Origin: Rurimicrobium sp040387755
Lineage (GTDB): Bacteria > Bacteroidota > Bacteroidia > Chitinophagales > Chitinophagaceae
Assembly (NCBI GenBank): GCA_040387755.1
Contig: JAZKDB010000002.1
Location: 1,116,001-1,180,000 of the forward strand
Reading direction: 5' to 3'
Length of the DNA stretch: 64,000 nt
Position 1 is the first letter of the stretch. Each line of letters starts with the position of its first letter. The notes beneath the pieces were generated by a model that made no database searches, was not told where the DNA came from, and saw only the letters and a program-made list of their open reading frames with translations. The position numbers were made by a program, and so were the translations under genes. Below are positions 1 to 7,273 of this stretch, one piece after another.

Positions 1-453
1 AAGTCTTAGTCCTTTCCCTTCTATAATAGGGTGAATACAAATTTGAAACTCGTCAATTAGATTACTGTTGAACAGTTGAATAATCAAACTCCGGCTGCCC
101 ACCAAAATGTCTTTTCCTGATTCTTGTTTGAGTTCCAAAACTTTTTCGTTCAGTGAGTTGTCTGAAAGTTTTGCGCTGTCCCAGCTTGTGTCCTTTAGCG
201 TGTTGGAGAAAACAAGTTTGGGGATTTTGTCTATTGATATGGCAAAGTCGTCCATTGATTTTTTACCCGAAGGATTTTGCAACAATGTTTGCCAGAATTG
301 CATCAGTTCGTAGGTTGTTCGTCCGTACAAAATAACTCCGCCATTATCTATTAAGTCAGCATAATGTTGGTGTAGTTCATCATCTGCAATTCCTGTAGTA
401 TGATCGCAAACACCGTCCAGTGTCATGTTAAATGCTGCAACTACTTTTCTCAT
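1..453 (-). CDS. RibD C-terminal / dihydrofolate-reductase-like protein (partial, 3' end outside window)
   Basis: The frame is open from an ATG at 453 to the left edge, giving 151 codons without a stop, so the C-terminus lies outside the window. The translation begins MRKVVAAFNMTLDGV and contains GGVILYGRTTYELM, DILVGSRSLIIQLF and IHPIIEGKGLRL. These are the conserved blocks of the RibD_C / dihydrofolate-reductase-like fold (small NADPH-binding reductases often called YyaP or YwjB-like). The substrate of this subgroup is generally unknown. It lies 95 bases downstream of the second fabF in the same orientation and may be the last gene of the tetR-fabF2 transcript. I infer a soluble cytoplasmic oxidoreductase. 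The family call is firm; true folate reduction is unlikely. Confidence 0.82.
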   Translation of the reverse strand, partial: MRKVVAAFNMTLDGVCDHTTGIADDELHQHYADLIDNGGVILYGRTTYELMQFWQTLLQNPSGKKSMDDFAISIDKIPKLVFSNTLKDTSWDSAKLSDNSLNEKVLELKQESGKDILVGSRSLIIQLFNSNLIDEFQICIHPIIEGKGLRL

Positions 454-548
454 ATTTTATGTCAGTTTTTGTTTCTGTCTTTACAAGGAACGCTAATGTC
501 ACAGACTATGCCGGGAGGGGGCTTTCTTTTACTCGTCCTTCATTTCTC

Positions 549-1799
549 TTAAGGGTTCTCTTCAAACTTCTTGAAAATAGAACTTGCAATGTGGCCACCA
601 AAGCCAAAAGTGTTACTCATTGCATATCTGACAGTCCTTTTTTGAGCCTTCCCCAGTGTCAGATTAAATTTATCCGCAAATTCAGGTTCAATTTGTTCTG
701 AGTTTATTGTTGGTGGAATAATGTTTTCCTGAATAGCTTTTATACAAGCAATAGCTTCAATAGCCCCTGCACCGCCCAGTAAGTGTCCTGTCATAGATTT
801 TGTAGCACTTATGTTTGCATTCGGTTTAATGCCAAATACTTTTTCCATAGCCTTCAATTCGCTCATATCTCCAGGAGGTGTTGAAGTGGCGTGGGCATTG
901 ATATAGTCAATTTGGGAGGGGTCTATACCTGCTTCTTCTAAAGCAAGTGTCATACCTAATATCGCTCCTGCTCCATCCGGGTGTGTTCCTGTCAAATGAT
1001 AAGCGTCTCCTGCAAGTCCTCCACCAACAATTTCTGCAAGGATAACAGCATTTCTTTTTATAGCATGCTCATAGCTTTCAAGAATAATCGCACCTGCACC
1101 TTCACCTAAAACAAAACCATCTCTTGTAATATCAAAAGGTCTTGATGCTGTGCTGAAATTTTCGTTTAAAGTTGATAATGCTTTTGAAGCATTGAAACCT
1201 CCAATTGAAGTTTGTGTGATGGAAGCTTCCGAGCCACCTGTAATAATAATATCAGCCTTGTTCCACCGAATATAATTAAATGCGTCTATAAGGGCAGTAT
1301 TACTTGCCGAACAAGCAGAAGCTGTTGTATACACTATTCCTCTAAGACCATATTTAATTGAGATAACACCAGAAGCTATATTTATTATTCTTTTAGGAAT
1401 AAAAAACGGGCTAAATCTCGGCGTACCATCACCTCTGTTAAATTCGCCATATTGTTCCTCAAAAGTAGAAACGCCACCATCTCCCGAACCCCATATTACA
1501 CCAATCCTGTCTTTATTTAAAGTATCAAAATTAATGTTTGCATTTGTTATTGCCTCGTCTGTTGCAACCAATGCATATTGAGTGAAAAGGTCATATTTTC
1601 TTATTTCATTTTTTTCAAAAATATGCTGAGGATCAAAATTCTTTACCTCACAGGCAAATTTTGTTTTGAATTTTGAAGCGTCAAATTTTGTAATGAGTGA
1701 TGCCCCACTAATACCATTTATCAACGAATGCCAATATTCAGCAACATTGTTTCCTATTGGAGTTACTGCTCCTAATCCTGTAATTACTACTCTTTTCAT
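549..1799 (-). CDS. Beta-ketoacyl-ACP synthase II-type ketosynthase, second copy
   Basis: This 416-residue protein is a full-length FabF-family ketosynthase, which condenses malonyl-ACP with an acyl-ACP. The Cys-His-His triad is intact: Cys163 in TTASACSASN, His303 in NAHATSTPPGD and His339 in SMTGHLLGG. The C-terminal GFGGH motif is also present. It is clearly related along its whole length to the housekeeping FabF at 11934-13193, which sits with acpP, but differs around the active site (TTASACSAS against STVSACASS). The tetR stop and the fabF start share one base (TAATG), so the two are translationally coupled. Control by the TetR protein is inferred from this linkage and from the operator upstream of tetR. 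It may alter chain length, respond to fatty-acid-synthesis inhibitors, or act in a specialised acyl pathway. Confidence 0.9.
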   Translation of the reverse strand: MKRVVITGLGAVTPIGNNVAEYWHSLINGISGASLITKFDASKFKTKFACEVKNFDPQHIFEKNEIRKYDLFTQYALVATDEAITNANINFDTLNKDRIGVIWGSGDGGVSTFEEQYGEFNRGDGTPRFSPFFIPKRIINIASGVISIKYGLRGIVYTTASACSASNTALIDAFNYIRWNKADIIITGGSEASITQTSIGGFNASKALSTLNENFSTASRPFDITRDGFVLGEGAGAIILESYEHAIKRNAVILAEIVGGGLAGDAYHLTGTHPDGAGAILGMTLALEEAGIDPSQIDYINAHATSTPPGDMSELKAMEKVFGIKPNANISATKSMTGHLLGGAGAIEAIACIKAIQENIIPPTINSEQIEPEFADKFNLTLGKAQKRTVRYAMSNTFGFGGHIASSIFKKFEENP

Positions 1800-2356
1800 T
1801 ATTTATGTGGTCTTAAATCTTTAATTATGGCTTCTTTTACAATTTCAAAATCCTCTGTTTTGGTAAGTCGGGATAATTGAACTATTGCTAAAATATTGGT
1901 TATGATCAGTAATGCCTTTGTCCTTGCTGTATTTTGAAATTCAAACACTTTTTGTTTTTTGCCTTCCGTCAAAATTTCAGTAACCCAAAGCAAAACAAGT
2001 TCAGCAAAGTTTTTTAGTTCGCTTTTTATATTGTTATCAACGGTATTTAAGTCTGTTGCCAAAGAACCCACCAGACAAACTTTATTTTCCGATTTTATTT
2101 GAGTATAAATTGATAAAAAGCCGTTTAGTTTTTGTAGCGGTGATTTGTTGGCCAATTCATTTTTTAAATGCTCAAAGCGTTCGATGTGCTCCTTTATTGT
2201 TGCCACAGCCAAGTCCGATTTGGTAGGGAAATGATAATGAATTGAAGCAGTTTTAATCCCGATTTTGTTAGAAATATCCTTAAAACTAAAAGCGTTAAAG
2301 CCATTACTTCTGATAAGGTGGTCGGCTGTGTCAATAATGCTTTCCCTTGTTGTCAT
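1799..2356 (-). CDS. TetR/AcrR-family transcriptional repressor
   Basis: The 185-residue protein starts with the TetR helix-turn-helix: TTRESIIDTADHLIRSNGF, then FSFKDISNKIGIKTASIHYH and FPTKSDL, at residues 2-48. The C-terminal half is a divergent all-helical ligand-binding and dimerisation domain with DLNTVDNNIKSELKNFAELV. It is first in a minus-strand unit and overlaps fabF2 by one base. The promoter at 2376-2406 carries a CCTAT-N6-ATAGG palindrome between its two elements, so autorepression with co-repression of fabF2 is likely. The ligand cannot be read from sequence; acyl compounds or antibiotics are reasonable guesses for a ketosynthase-linked TetR protein. Confidence 0.9.
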   Translation of the reverse strand: MTTRESIIDTADHLIRSNGFNAFSFKDISNKIGIKTASIHYHFPTKSDLAVATIKEHIERFEHLKNELANKSPLQKLNGFLSIYTQIKSENKVCLVGSLATDLNTVDNNIKSELKNFAELVLLWVTEILTEGKKQKVFEFQNTARTKALLIITNILAIVQLSRLTKTEDFEIVKEAIIKDLRPHK

Positions 2357-2375
2357 AAAAACTGAAATCTTTTTG

Positions 2376-2406
2376 CAAATATACTACCTATTACTAGATA
2401 GGCAAA
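2376..2406 (-). promoter_or_regulatory. tetR-fabF2 promoter with embedded operator palindrome
   Basis: On the minus strand TTTG (2403-2406) is followed after exactly 19 bases by TATATTTG (2376-2383). This is a perfect Bacteroidota promoter of the type TTG-N19-TAnnTTTG. The spacer contains the inverted repeat CCTAT-TACTAG-ATAGG (2387-2402), where a bound dimer would block RNA polymerase. The tetR ATG is about 20 bases downstream, so the leader is very short. Promoter and palindrome are seen directly; TetR binding is inferred. Confidence 0.72.
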
Positions 2407-2655
2407 TTATTTTCTAAAAGAAGCCCGAAACGAGTATAAACTGGGTTTGTAATCTGTTAATGAAGATTAATTGCCAAAGGAGATGATAAATCTCCTCTAT
2501 TTCTGGTTCGGGGTGCGCTAACGCTAACATCCCGAACAGCTGATTGCGAAGCCGGGCATTGCACCCAAAAACAAAGCAATAAAAATTAACTTTGACAGAT
2601 TAAAAGCGGGAAAAGCAGAAAACCGAACATAGTACGCAACAAAACATACATAGGA
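2407..2655. other. Intergenic DNA with two hairpins
   Basis: No gene is visible between the tetR promoter and the small ORF at 2656. Two hairpins stand out. AGGAGAT-GATAA-ATCTCCT lies at 2478-2496. The other, GTTCGGGGTG / CATCCCGAAC, lies at 2506-2537 and is listed separately. The first could be a weak terminator but has no long T-run. The remaining bases (2541-2655) hold no recognisable motif. Confidence 0.5.
2506..2537. repeat. REP-like hairpin with repeated loop
   Basis: GTTCGGGGTG (2506-2515) pairs with CATCCCGAAC (2528-2537), allowing one G-T pair. The 12-base loop is CGCTAA twice in tandem. The element is GC-rich in AT-rich surroundings. GC-rich palindromes of this look are scattered between genes in many Bacteroidota, so I read it as an interspersed REP-like element. 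No second copy was found in this window. Confidence 0.45.
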
Positions 2656-2907
2656 ATGAATAAATTTATGATTGACATCCTTTTGCAAGGATTGGATAAT
2701 GAAACCAGAATGAAATTATTACCCAAAGAACAGGAAATCATTAAGGAGTGGGAAGAGAATGGGACATTACTGGCATCTTATATAAAAGCCGACGCCGCCG
2801 GAATCTATCTGGTCTTAATGGCTGAAGATAAATCAGACGCAGACAGGAGACTTTCAATCCTGCCCTACTACCCTTATATGAAAATTAAGATCATGACTTT
2901 AAGGTAA
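2656..2907 (+). CDS. Small muconolactone-isomerase-like dimeric alpha/beta-barrel protein
   Basis: The 83-residue protein begins MNKFMIDILLQ and ends DADRRLSILPYYPYMKIKIM. The end resembles the C-terminus of muconolactone delta-isomerases and YciI-like proteins, where a leucine-pro-x-x-pro-tyr-met block precedes the last beta-strand of a ferredoxin-like fold. No catabolic genes lie nearby, so aromatic degradation is not supported. A generic small-molecule-binding or isomerase role is as far as the sequence goes. It stands alone on the plus strand between repeats, with GGAATGAAT just upstream as a poor ribosome site. Confidence 0.6.
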   Translation: MNKFMIDILLQGLDNETRMKLLPKEQEIIKEWEENGTLLASYIKADAAGIYLVLMAEDKSDADRRLSILPYYPYMKIKIMTLR

Positions 2908-2996
2908 TCATTTTTCGCTGTTGTTGATGTGCAAGGCTGCTAAGGCTTAACAGCAAGAAGGGTGAAAAGAAAAAGAAATTTTCAATTTCCATTCCA

Positions 2997-3899
2997 TCAA
3001 AACAACCCCAATTGCTCGTCCTGAAATCTGGGAACAGGGATGCTGAGCTCGCAATGCTGGTTTAATTGTTCGATAAGGTATTTGCAGAGCTCGGGCGAGT
3101 ACAGTTCATCATGCTGATGCATAAAAAAGTAACAGCTCCTGAGTCCCTGACTCATCCAGCTTTTGATGCGCTGTACCCATTCGTCTATCCGCTCATAATC
3201 GCTGCGATGAAGACTATTACCTACAAAACGGATAAAAGCCTCGGGCTTGGTCAGGCGCATATGCACACAATCACGGCGGCCGGCTGCATCGGTGATGACT
3301 GAGCCCATTTTCATTGCTTCCAACAAAGAAAACATCGTATCGGAATGTGGAGCAGTAAACCAATCGGGATGACGGAACTCGACAAAGAGATTAATCTCTT
3401 GGGGAATGGAAGAAAGGAATTCTTTAATCGTATTCAAGTCCTTTGGCCCCATCTGAGGATGCGGCATCAGAAAAACCGGTCCTAAATGTGCGTCTAAGCC
3501 ATAGATGGCCTCCAGAAAGAGATTTAATTCGTGGTCGGCATTTTTCAGTCTTTTGAGGTGGGTAATGACATCGGTAAATTTGGGGCAAAACAGGAAATCC
3601 TTGCCCACTTTAGCCTTCCATTTCTCTATCTGCGCAGCGTCGGGCAGTTTGTAATAAATGGCATTGAACTCAATACAATTAAATTGTTTGGCATATTCAT
3701 CCAGAAAATGATCGGCTTTGGTGCCTTTGGGATAAATTTTGCCTACCCAATCCGGTCTGCCCCATTTGGCACAACCCACATATACTTTTGTTTTCTCTGT
3801 CTTGCTATTTGCCAAAACAGCCTTTGTCTGAGGATGATCGGCTGGTAAAGAAAAATCGATGGTCTCTAATGCTGAGCTGGCAACCCGTCCGAAGTCCAT
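2997..3899 (-). CDS. DUF72 family (YecE-like) protein
   Basis: The 300-residue protein has the DUF72 TIM-barrel signature. KVYVGCAKWGRPDWVGKIYP sits near residue 40, followed by FNCIEFNAIYYKLP, FLFCPKFTDVITH and VFLMPHPQMGPK. A late block is NLFVEFRHPDWF. DUF72 proteins are widespread and their biochemical role is unsettled. The roughly 35 residues before the domain are not conserved in the family and may be a lineage extension; the ATG at 3899 is the only good start. It ends 89 bases after the convergent small ORF and is preceded by repeat-rich DNA. Confidence 0.85.
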   Translation of the reverse strand: MDFGRVASSALETIDFSLPADHPQTKAVLANSKTEKTKVYVGCAKWGRPDWVGKIYPKGTKADHFLDEYAKQFNCIEFNAIYYKLPDAAQIEKWKAKVGKDFLFCPKFTDVITHLKRLKNADHELNLFLEAIYGLDAHLGPVFLMPHPQMGPKDLNTIKEFLSSIPQEINLFVEFRHPDWFTAPHSDTMFSLLEAMKMGSVITDAAGRRDCVHMRLTKPEAFIRFVGNSLHRSDYERIDEWVQRIKSWMSQGLRSCYFFMHQHDELYSPELCKYLIEQLNQHCELSIPVPRFQDEQLGLF

Positions 3900-3933
3900 A
3901 TCTATATTTTGTTACGCGTGAGTGATGTGTAAG

Positions 3934-3993
3934 GTGGCGACGAAGGAGACAGCCCAAAGGGCCGTGGCGACGAAGGAGACAGCCCAAAGGGCC
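3934..3993. repeat. Tandem duplication of a 30-base unit
   Basis: Two identical 30-base units abut exactly, at 3934-3963 and 3964-3993. Each runs from GTGGCGACGAAGG through AGCCCAAAGGGCC. They are GC-rich and non-coding. There is no spacer between them, so they are not a CRISPR array. They sit beside the REP-like units at 4041-4088 and probably belong to the same interspersed element. Confidence 0.85.
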
Positions 3994-4040
3994 GCAGCGA
4001 AGCGGAGCCTGTAGCAGCACGACCCGGAGGGGCACGCCCT

Positions 4041-4088
4041 CCTTCGTCAAGCTCAGGATGACATTCCCTTTGATAAGCTCAGGGTGAC
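4041..4088. repeat. Two REP-like units (GTCATCCTGAGCTTG type)
   Basis: On the minus strand the sequence GTCATCCTGAGCTTGACG (unit at 4041-4062) is followed by a diverged copy, GTCACCCTGAGCTTATC (unit at 4067-4088). A GTCATCCTGAGCTTG-type motif recurs as an intergenic repeat in many bacterial genomes, including Bacteroidota. The second unit ends directly at the stop codon of the STAS gene. The units are seen directly; calling them mobile REP elements is inference. Confidence 0.6.
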
Positions 4089-4089
4089 C

Positions 4090-4464
4090 TTATTCTTCGC
4101 TGTACAAATCGCGCTCCAGAATCTCCATATTGACGATATCAATAGCCTCTATAAAAGTAGGGGCATAATTGAGGCTGTCAATTGCATCTTCATCTTTGAG
4201 CATCTGCAGCATTTTGGATGCAGGATGAACGAGTACAAAAGAACGGCCTTCTTCGTATTGCTGTGCAGACAGTTGGACAAATGGCATTAAAAAATCTGTA
4301 TGGACATCCTGACAAAGAGCGAGGTCTACTATAAAGTTGAGACTGCCTTTTTGGGTCAATTCCTGGCATTGTTCTGCCAAATCCGCAGCCAATTGTGCAT
4401 TCAAAGCAGACGATTGGGGCGTTATTACCGTAAATTGTTCTTTGGCATCAATTTTGAAAGTCAT
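4090..4464 (-). CDS. STAS-domain protein
   Basis: This 124-residue single-domain protein begins MTFKIDAKEQFTVITPQ and has a central strand-helix pattern, SLNFIVDLALCQDV then DFLMPFVQLSAQQYEEG, followed by SFVLVHPASKMLQMLKDED. The pattern matches STAS (anti-sigma-factor-antagonist-like) domains, although the usual phosphorylatable serine motif is not obvious. In several Bacteroidota a STAS protein is encoded next to RNase Z; here RNase Z is 54 kb away. A soluble protein-interaction role is inferred. It is divergent from clpC with a 131-base shared upstream region. Confidence 0.65.
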   Translation of the reverse strand: MTFKIDAKEQFTVITPQSSALNAQLAADLAEQCQELTQKGSLNFIVDLALCQDVHTDFLMPFVQLSAQQYEEGRSFVLVHPASKMLQMLKDEDAIDSLNYAPTFIEAIDIVNMEILERDLYSEE

Positions 4465-4493
4465 AATGAAAATCGGTGATTAACTGATTGAAA

Positions 4494-4501
4494 CAAAAAT
4501 A
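4494..4501 (-). promoter_or_regulatory. Putative -7 element of the STAS gene
   Basis: The minus strand reads TATTTTTG, a match to TAnnTTTG, 30 bases upstream of the STAS start. No TTG lies at the usual 19-23 base spacing, so support comes from the -7 box alone. Confidence 0.35.
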
Positions 4502-4595
4502 ATCATAAGCAGGGAACAATTAGTTAAAAAATATAGTGTTGCTGGCACAACTAATTCTTTTCTGCCTAACTTTAAAACTTAAAAACGAACGATAA

Positions 4596-7130
4596 ATGGA
4601 TTCTAATTTCTCACCAAAAGTAAAAGAAATCATCTCTTACAGCCGGGAAGAAGCATTGCGTCTGGGAAACGATTTTATCGGTACCGAGCATCTGCTTTTG
4701 GGTCTGCTTCGTGAAGGCGAAGGGCTTGCTGTCAGAGTGTTACAAAATATGAATGTGGATATTTTTTCTTTGCGCCACGAGGTAGAAAACGTGATTAAAG
4801 AAAAAACCACCAAACCACTGGATAACCTGAGTAGCCTGCCGCTTACCAAACAAGCAGAAAAGGTAATCCGCATTACGGTGCTGGAAGCCCGTGCCCTCAA
4901 AAGCCCGACTGTAGAAACACAGCATCTGATGCTCTCTATATTGAAAAACAAAGAGAATCCGGCATCCAGTATATTACTGCAAATGGACGTGAACTACGAA
5001 AACTTCAAAAACGAATTGAATATCCTGCAAGGGAATACACCAAGCGCCGACTTTGATGGCGGACAAGGTGACGATTTTGAAGAAGAAGAAGAACGCAAAC
5101 AATTTCAACAAAAGAAAGCGACTCCGGGTGCTGCTAAATCCAAAACTCCGGTGCTAGATAATTTTGGCCGCGATGTAACCAAACAGGCCGAACAAGGTAC
5201 ACTTGACCCTATTGTAGGCCGTGAGGAAGAGATAGAACGTGTATCGCAAATCTTATCGCGCAGAAAGAAAAACAATCCAATACTAATCGGTGAACCGGGT
5301 GTGGGTAAAACCGCTATCATTGAAGGTCTGGCACTGAGAATTGTACAACGCAAGGTGTCGCGTGTATTGTTTGACAAACGTGTTATCAGCCTTGACTTAG
5401 CTTCTCTTGTTGCCGGTACAAAATACCGCGGCCAGTTTGAAGAACGCATGAAAGCCATTATGACGGAACTGGAAAAAAACCGTGATGTCATTTTGTTCAT
5501 CGACGAAATCCATACCATTGTAGGTGCAGGCGGAGCCAGTGGTTCGCTGGATGCCTCCAACATTTTTAAACCTGCTTTGGCCCGTGGCGATCTGCAATGC
5601 ATTGGAGCTTCTACGCTTGACGAATACCGTATGTACATCGAAAAAGATGGTGCATTGGACAGACGTTTTCAAAAGGTATTGATTGAACAACCGAGTGTTG
5701 AAGAGACGATACAGATTCTGGAGAACATCAAATCTAAATACGAGGATTTCCATAACGTAGTGTATGATAAAGAAGCGATTGATGCCTGTGTAAAACTGAG
5801 TGACCGCTATATGACAGACCGTCTGTTGCCCGACAAAGCGATTGATGTGCTGGACGAAGTAGGTGCACGTGTACATCTCAAGAACATCAATGTTCCGCAA
5901 AACATTATTGACCTTGAGGCACAGATAGAAGATATCAAGCAAGAGAAAAACAAGGTGGTAAAAAGCCAACGTTTTGAAGAGGCTGCTTCGCTGCGCGATA
6001 AAGAAAAACGCCTGGGCGAAGAGCTGGAAAAAGCAAAAGTGAACTGGGAAGAAGAAGCCAAAAGCAAGCGCTACCCTATTGGCGAAGAAGATATTGCTGA
6101 AGTAGTGAGCATGATGACGGGTATACCTGTAATGCGTATGGTGGAAGCAGAAAGTGCCAAACTGATTCGTATGAATGAAGATCTGGCAGCGGCTGTAGTA
6201 GGACAGGATGAAGCCATCAGCAAGGTGGTTAAATCTATCCAGAGAAACAGAGTAGGACTGAAAGACCCGCGCAAGCCAATTGGTTCCTTTATTTTCCTTG
6301 GCCCTACGGGTGTAGGTAAAACAGAATTGGCGCGTTGTCTGGCCCGTTATATGTTTGACAGCGACGACGCCCTGATTCGTATAGATATGAGTGAGTATAT
6401 GGAGAAATTCTCCCTCACCCGTCTGATAGGTGCACCTCCGGGATATGTGGGTTATGAAGAAGGCGGACAATTGACCGAGAAAATTCGTCGTAAGCCATAC
6501 AGCGTAGTGCTGTTGGATGAAATAGAGAAAGCGCATCCGGATATTTTTAATATTCTGTTGCAGGTATTGGATGACGGCCAGTTGACAGATGGATTGGGTA
6601 GAAAAGTAGATTTCAAAAACACCCTCATCATTATGACCTCCAATATCGGCGCACGCCAATTGAAGGACTTTGGAGATGGAGTGGGATTTGCTACTCAGGC
6701 CAAACAATCGACAGTAGAAGAAAGTGGCAGAAGCGTGATTGAAAAGGCGCTGAAACGTACCTTCTCTCCTGAGTTTCTGAACCGTATTGACGATGTAATT
6801 ATCTTCAATCCACTGGTACAGGAAGACATCAACAAGATTATCGATATTATTATGAAAGGTGTGATGAAACGCCTGAATAATCTGGGCTTTAATCTGACAT
6901 TGAGTGATGAGGCTAAAAAGTTCATTGCAGAGAAAGGTTATGACCAACAATTTGGTGCACGTCCTTTGCACAGGGCTATTCAGAAATATCTGGAAGATCC
7001 TTTGGCAGAAGAGATACTCAATCACCGTATTGTAAGCGGGGATAGTGTATTGGCAGAGTTTAATACTGAGGAAGGAAAAATTGTCTTTACTATTAAACAT
7101 AATTTGCCGGCACCTGAAGAAAATATCTAA
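4596..7130 (+). CDS. clpC: ATP-dependent Clp protease ATP-binding subunit ClpC
   Basis: This 844-residue class-I Hsp100 unfoldase feeds proteins to ClpP in the cytoplasm. The N-terminal Clp_N double repeat runs over about residues 1-145 (FIGTEHLLLGLLREGEG). An acidic linker follows at about 155-165. AAA domain 1 has Walker A GEPGVGKT at 232-239 and Walker B ILFIDEIH. A UVR-type coiled middle domain lies near 425-470, which separates ClpC from ClpB. AAA domain 2 has Walker A GPTGVGKT at 569-576 and VVLLDEIEKAHPD. The C-terminal domain ends with FGARPLHRAIQKYLEDPLAE. The gene is monocistronic, with a strong hairpin at 7150. Adaptor proteins (McsB, MecA) are not in the window. Confidence 0.97.
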   Translation: MDSNFSPKVKEIISYSREEALRLGNDFIGTEHLLLGLLREGEGLAVRVLQNMNVDIFSLRHEVENVIKEKTTKPLDNLSSLPLTKQAEKVIRITVLEARALKSPTVETQHLMLSILKNKENPASSILLQMDVNYENFKNELNILQGNTPSADFDGGQGDDFEEEEERKQFQQKKATPGAAKSKTPVLDNFGRDVTKQAEQGTLDPIVGREEEIERVSQILSRRKKNNPILIGEPGVGKTAIIEGLALRIVQRKVSRVLFDKRVISLDLASLVAGTKYRGQFEERMKAIMTELEKNRDVILFIDEIHTIVGAGGASGSLDASNIFKPALARGDLQCIGASTLDEYRMYIEKDGALDRRFQKVLIEQPSVEETIQILENIKSKYEDFHNVVYDKEAIDACVKLSDRYMTDRLLPDKAIDVLDEVGARVHLKNINVPQNIIDLEAQIEDIKQEKNKVVKSQRFEEAASLRDKEKRLGEELEKAKVNWEEEAKSKRYPIGEEDIAEVVSMMTGIPVMRMVEAESAKLIRMNEDLAAAVVGQDEAISKVVKSIQRNRVGLKDPRKPIGSFIFLGPTGVGKTELARCLARYMFDSDDALIRIDMSEYMEKFSLTRLIGAPPGYVGYEEGGQLTEKIRRKPYSVVLLDEIEKAHPDIFNILLQVLDDGQLTDGLGRKVDFKNTLIIMTSNIGARQLKDFGDGVGFATQAKQSTVEESGRSVIEKALKRTFSPEFLNRIDDVIIFNPLVQEDINKIIDIIMKGVMKRLNNLGFNLTLSDEAKKFIAEKGYDQQFGARPLHRAIQKYLEDPLAEEILNHRIVSGDSVLAEFNTEEGKIVFTIKHNLPAPEENI

Positions 7131-7149
7131 GGTCAGAATTTAAAAAAAT

Positions 7150-7180
7150 AAAGCCCGGACAACATAAATGTTCGGGCTTT
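7150..7180 (+). terminator. Terminator of clpC
   Basis: AAAGCCCGGACA pairs with TGTTCGGGCTTT (12 pairs, one G-T) around a 7-base loop. It starts 20 bases after the clpC stop. The T-run after the stem is short, so efficiency is uncertain. Confidence 0.7.
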
Positions 7181-7273
7181 GCTGTTAATTTGTATTGAAT
7201 TACATCCTTTAGGCTCTGTTTTATAGTACCTTACCATTCACTAGACCCTAAAGAGTTTCAACATTTTGAGGAT

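Noticed and set aside
2407..2655. Integron attC-like site
   Set aside because: GCTAAC occurs, but there is no matching GTTAGC partner in the right layout and no integrase nearby; a REP-like hairpin explains it better.
3934..3993. Possible CRISPR repeats
   Set aside because: The two 30-base copies abut with no spacer and there are no cas genes.
5397..7100. 567-codon open frame opposite clpC
   Set aside because: It is antisense to a strongly conserved gene, is rich in Phe, His, Cys and Gln with no domain, and has no promoter. It is a shadow of clpC codon use.
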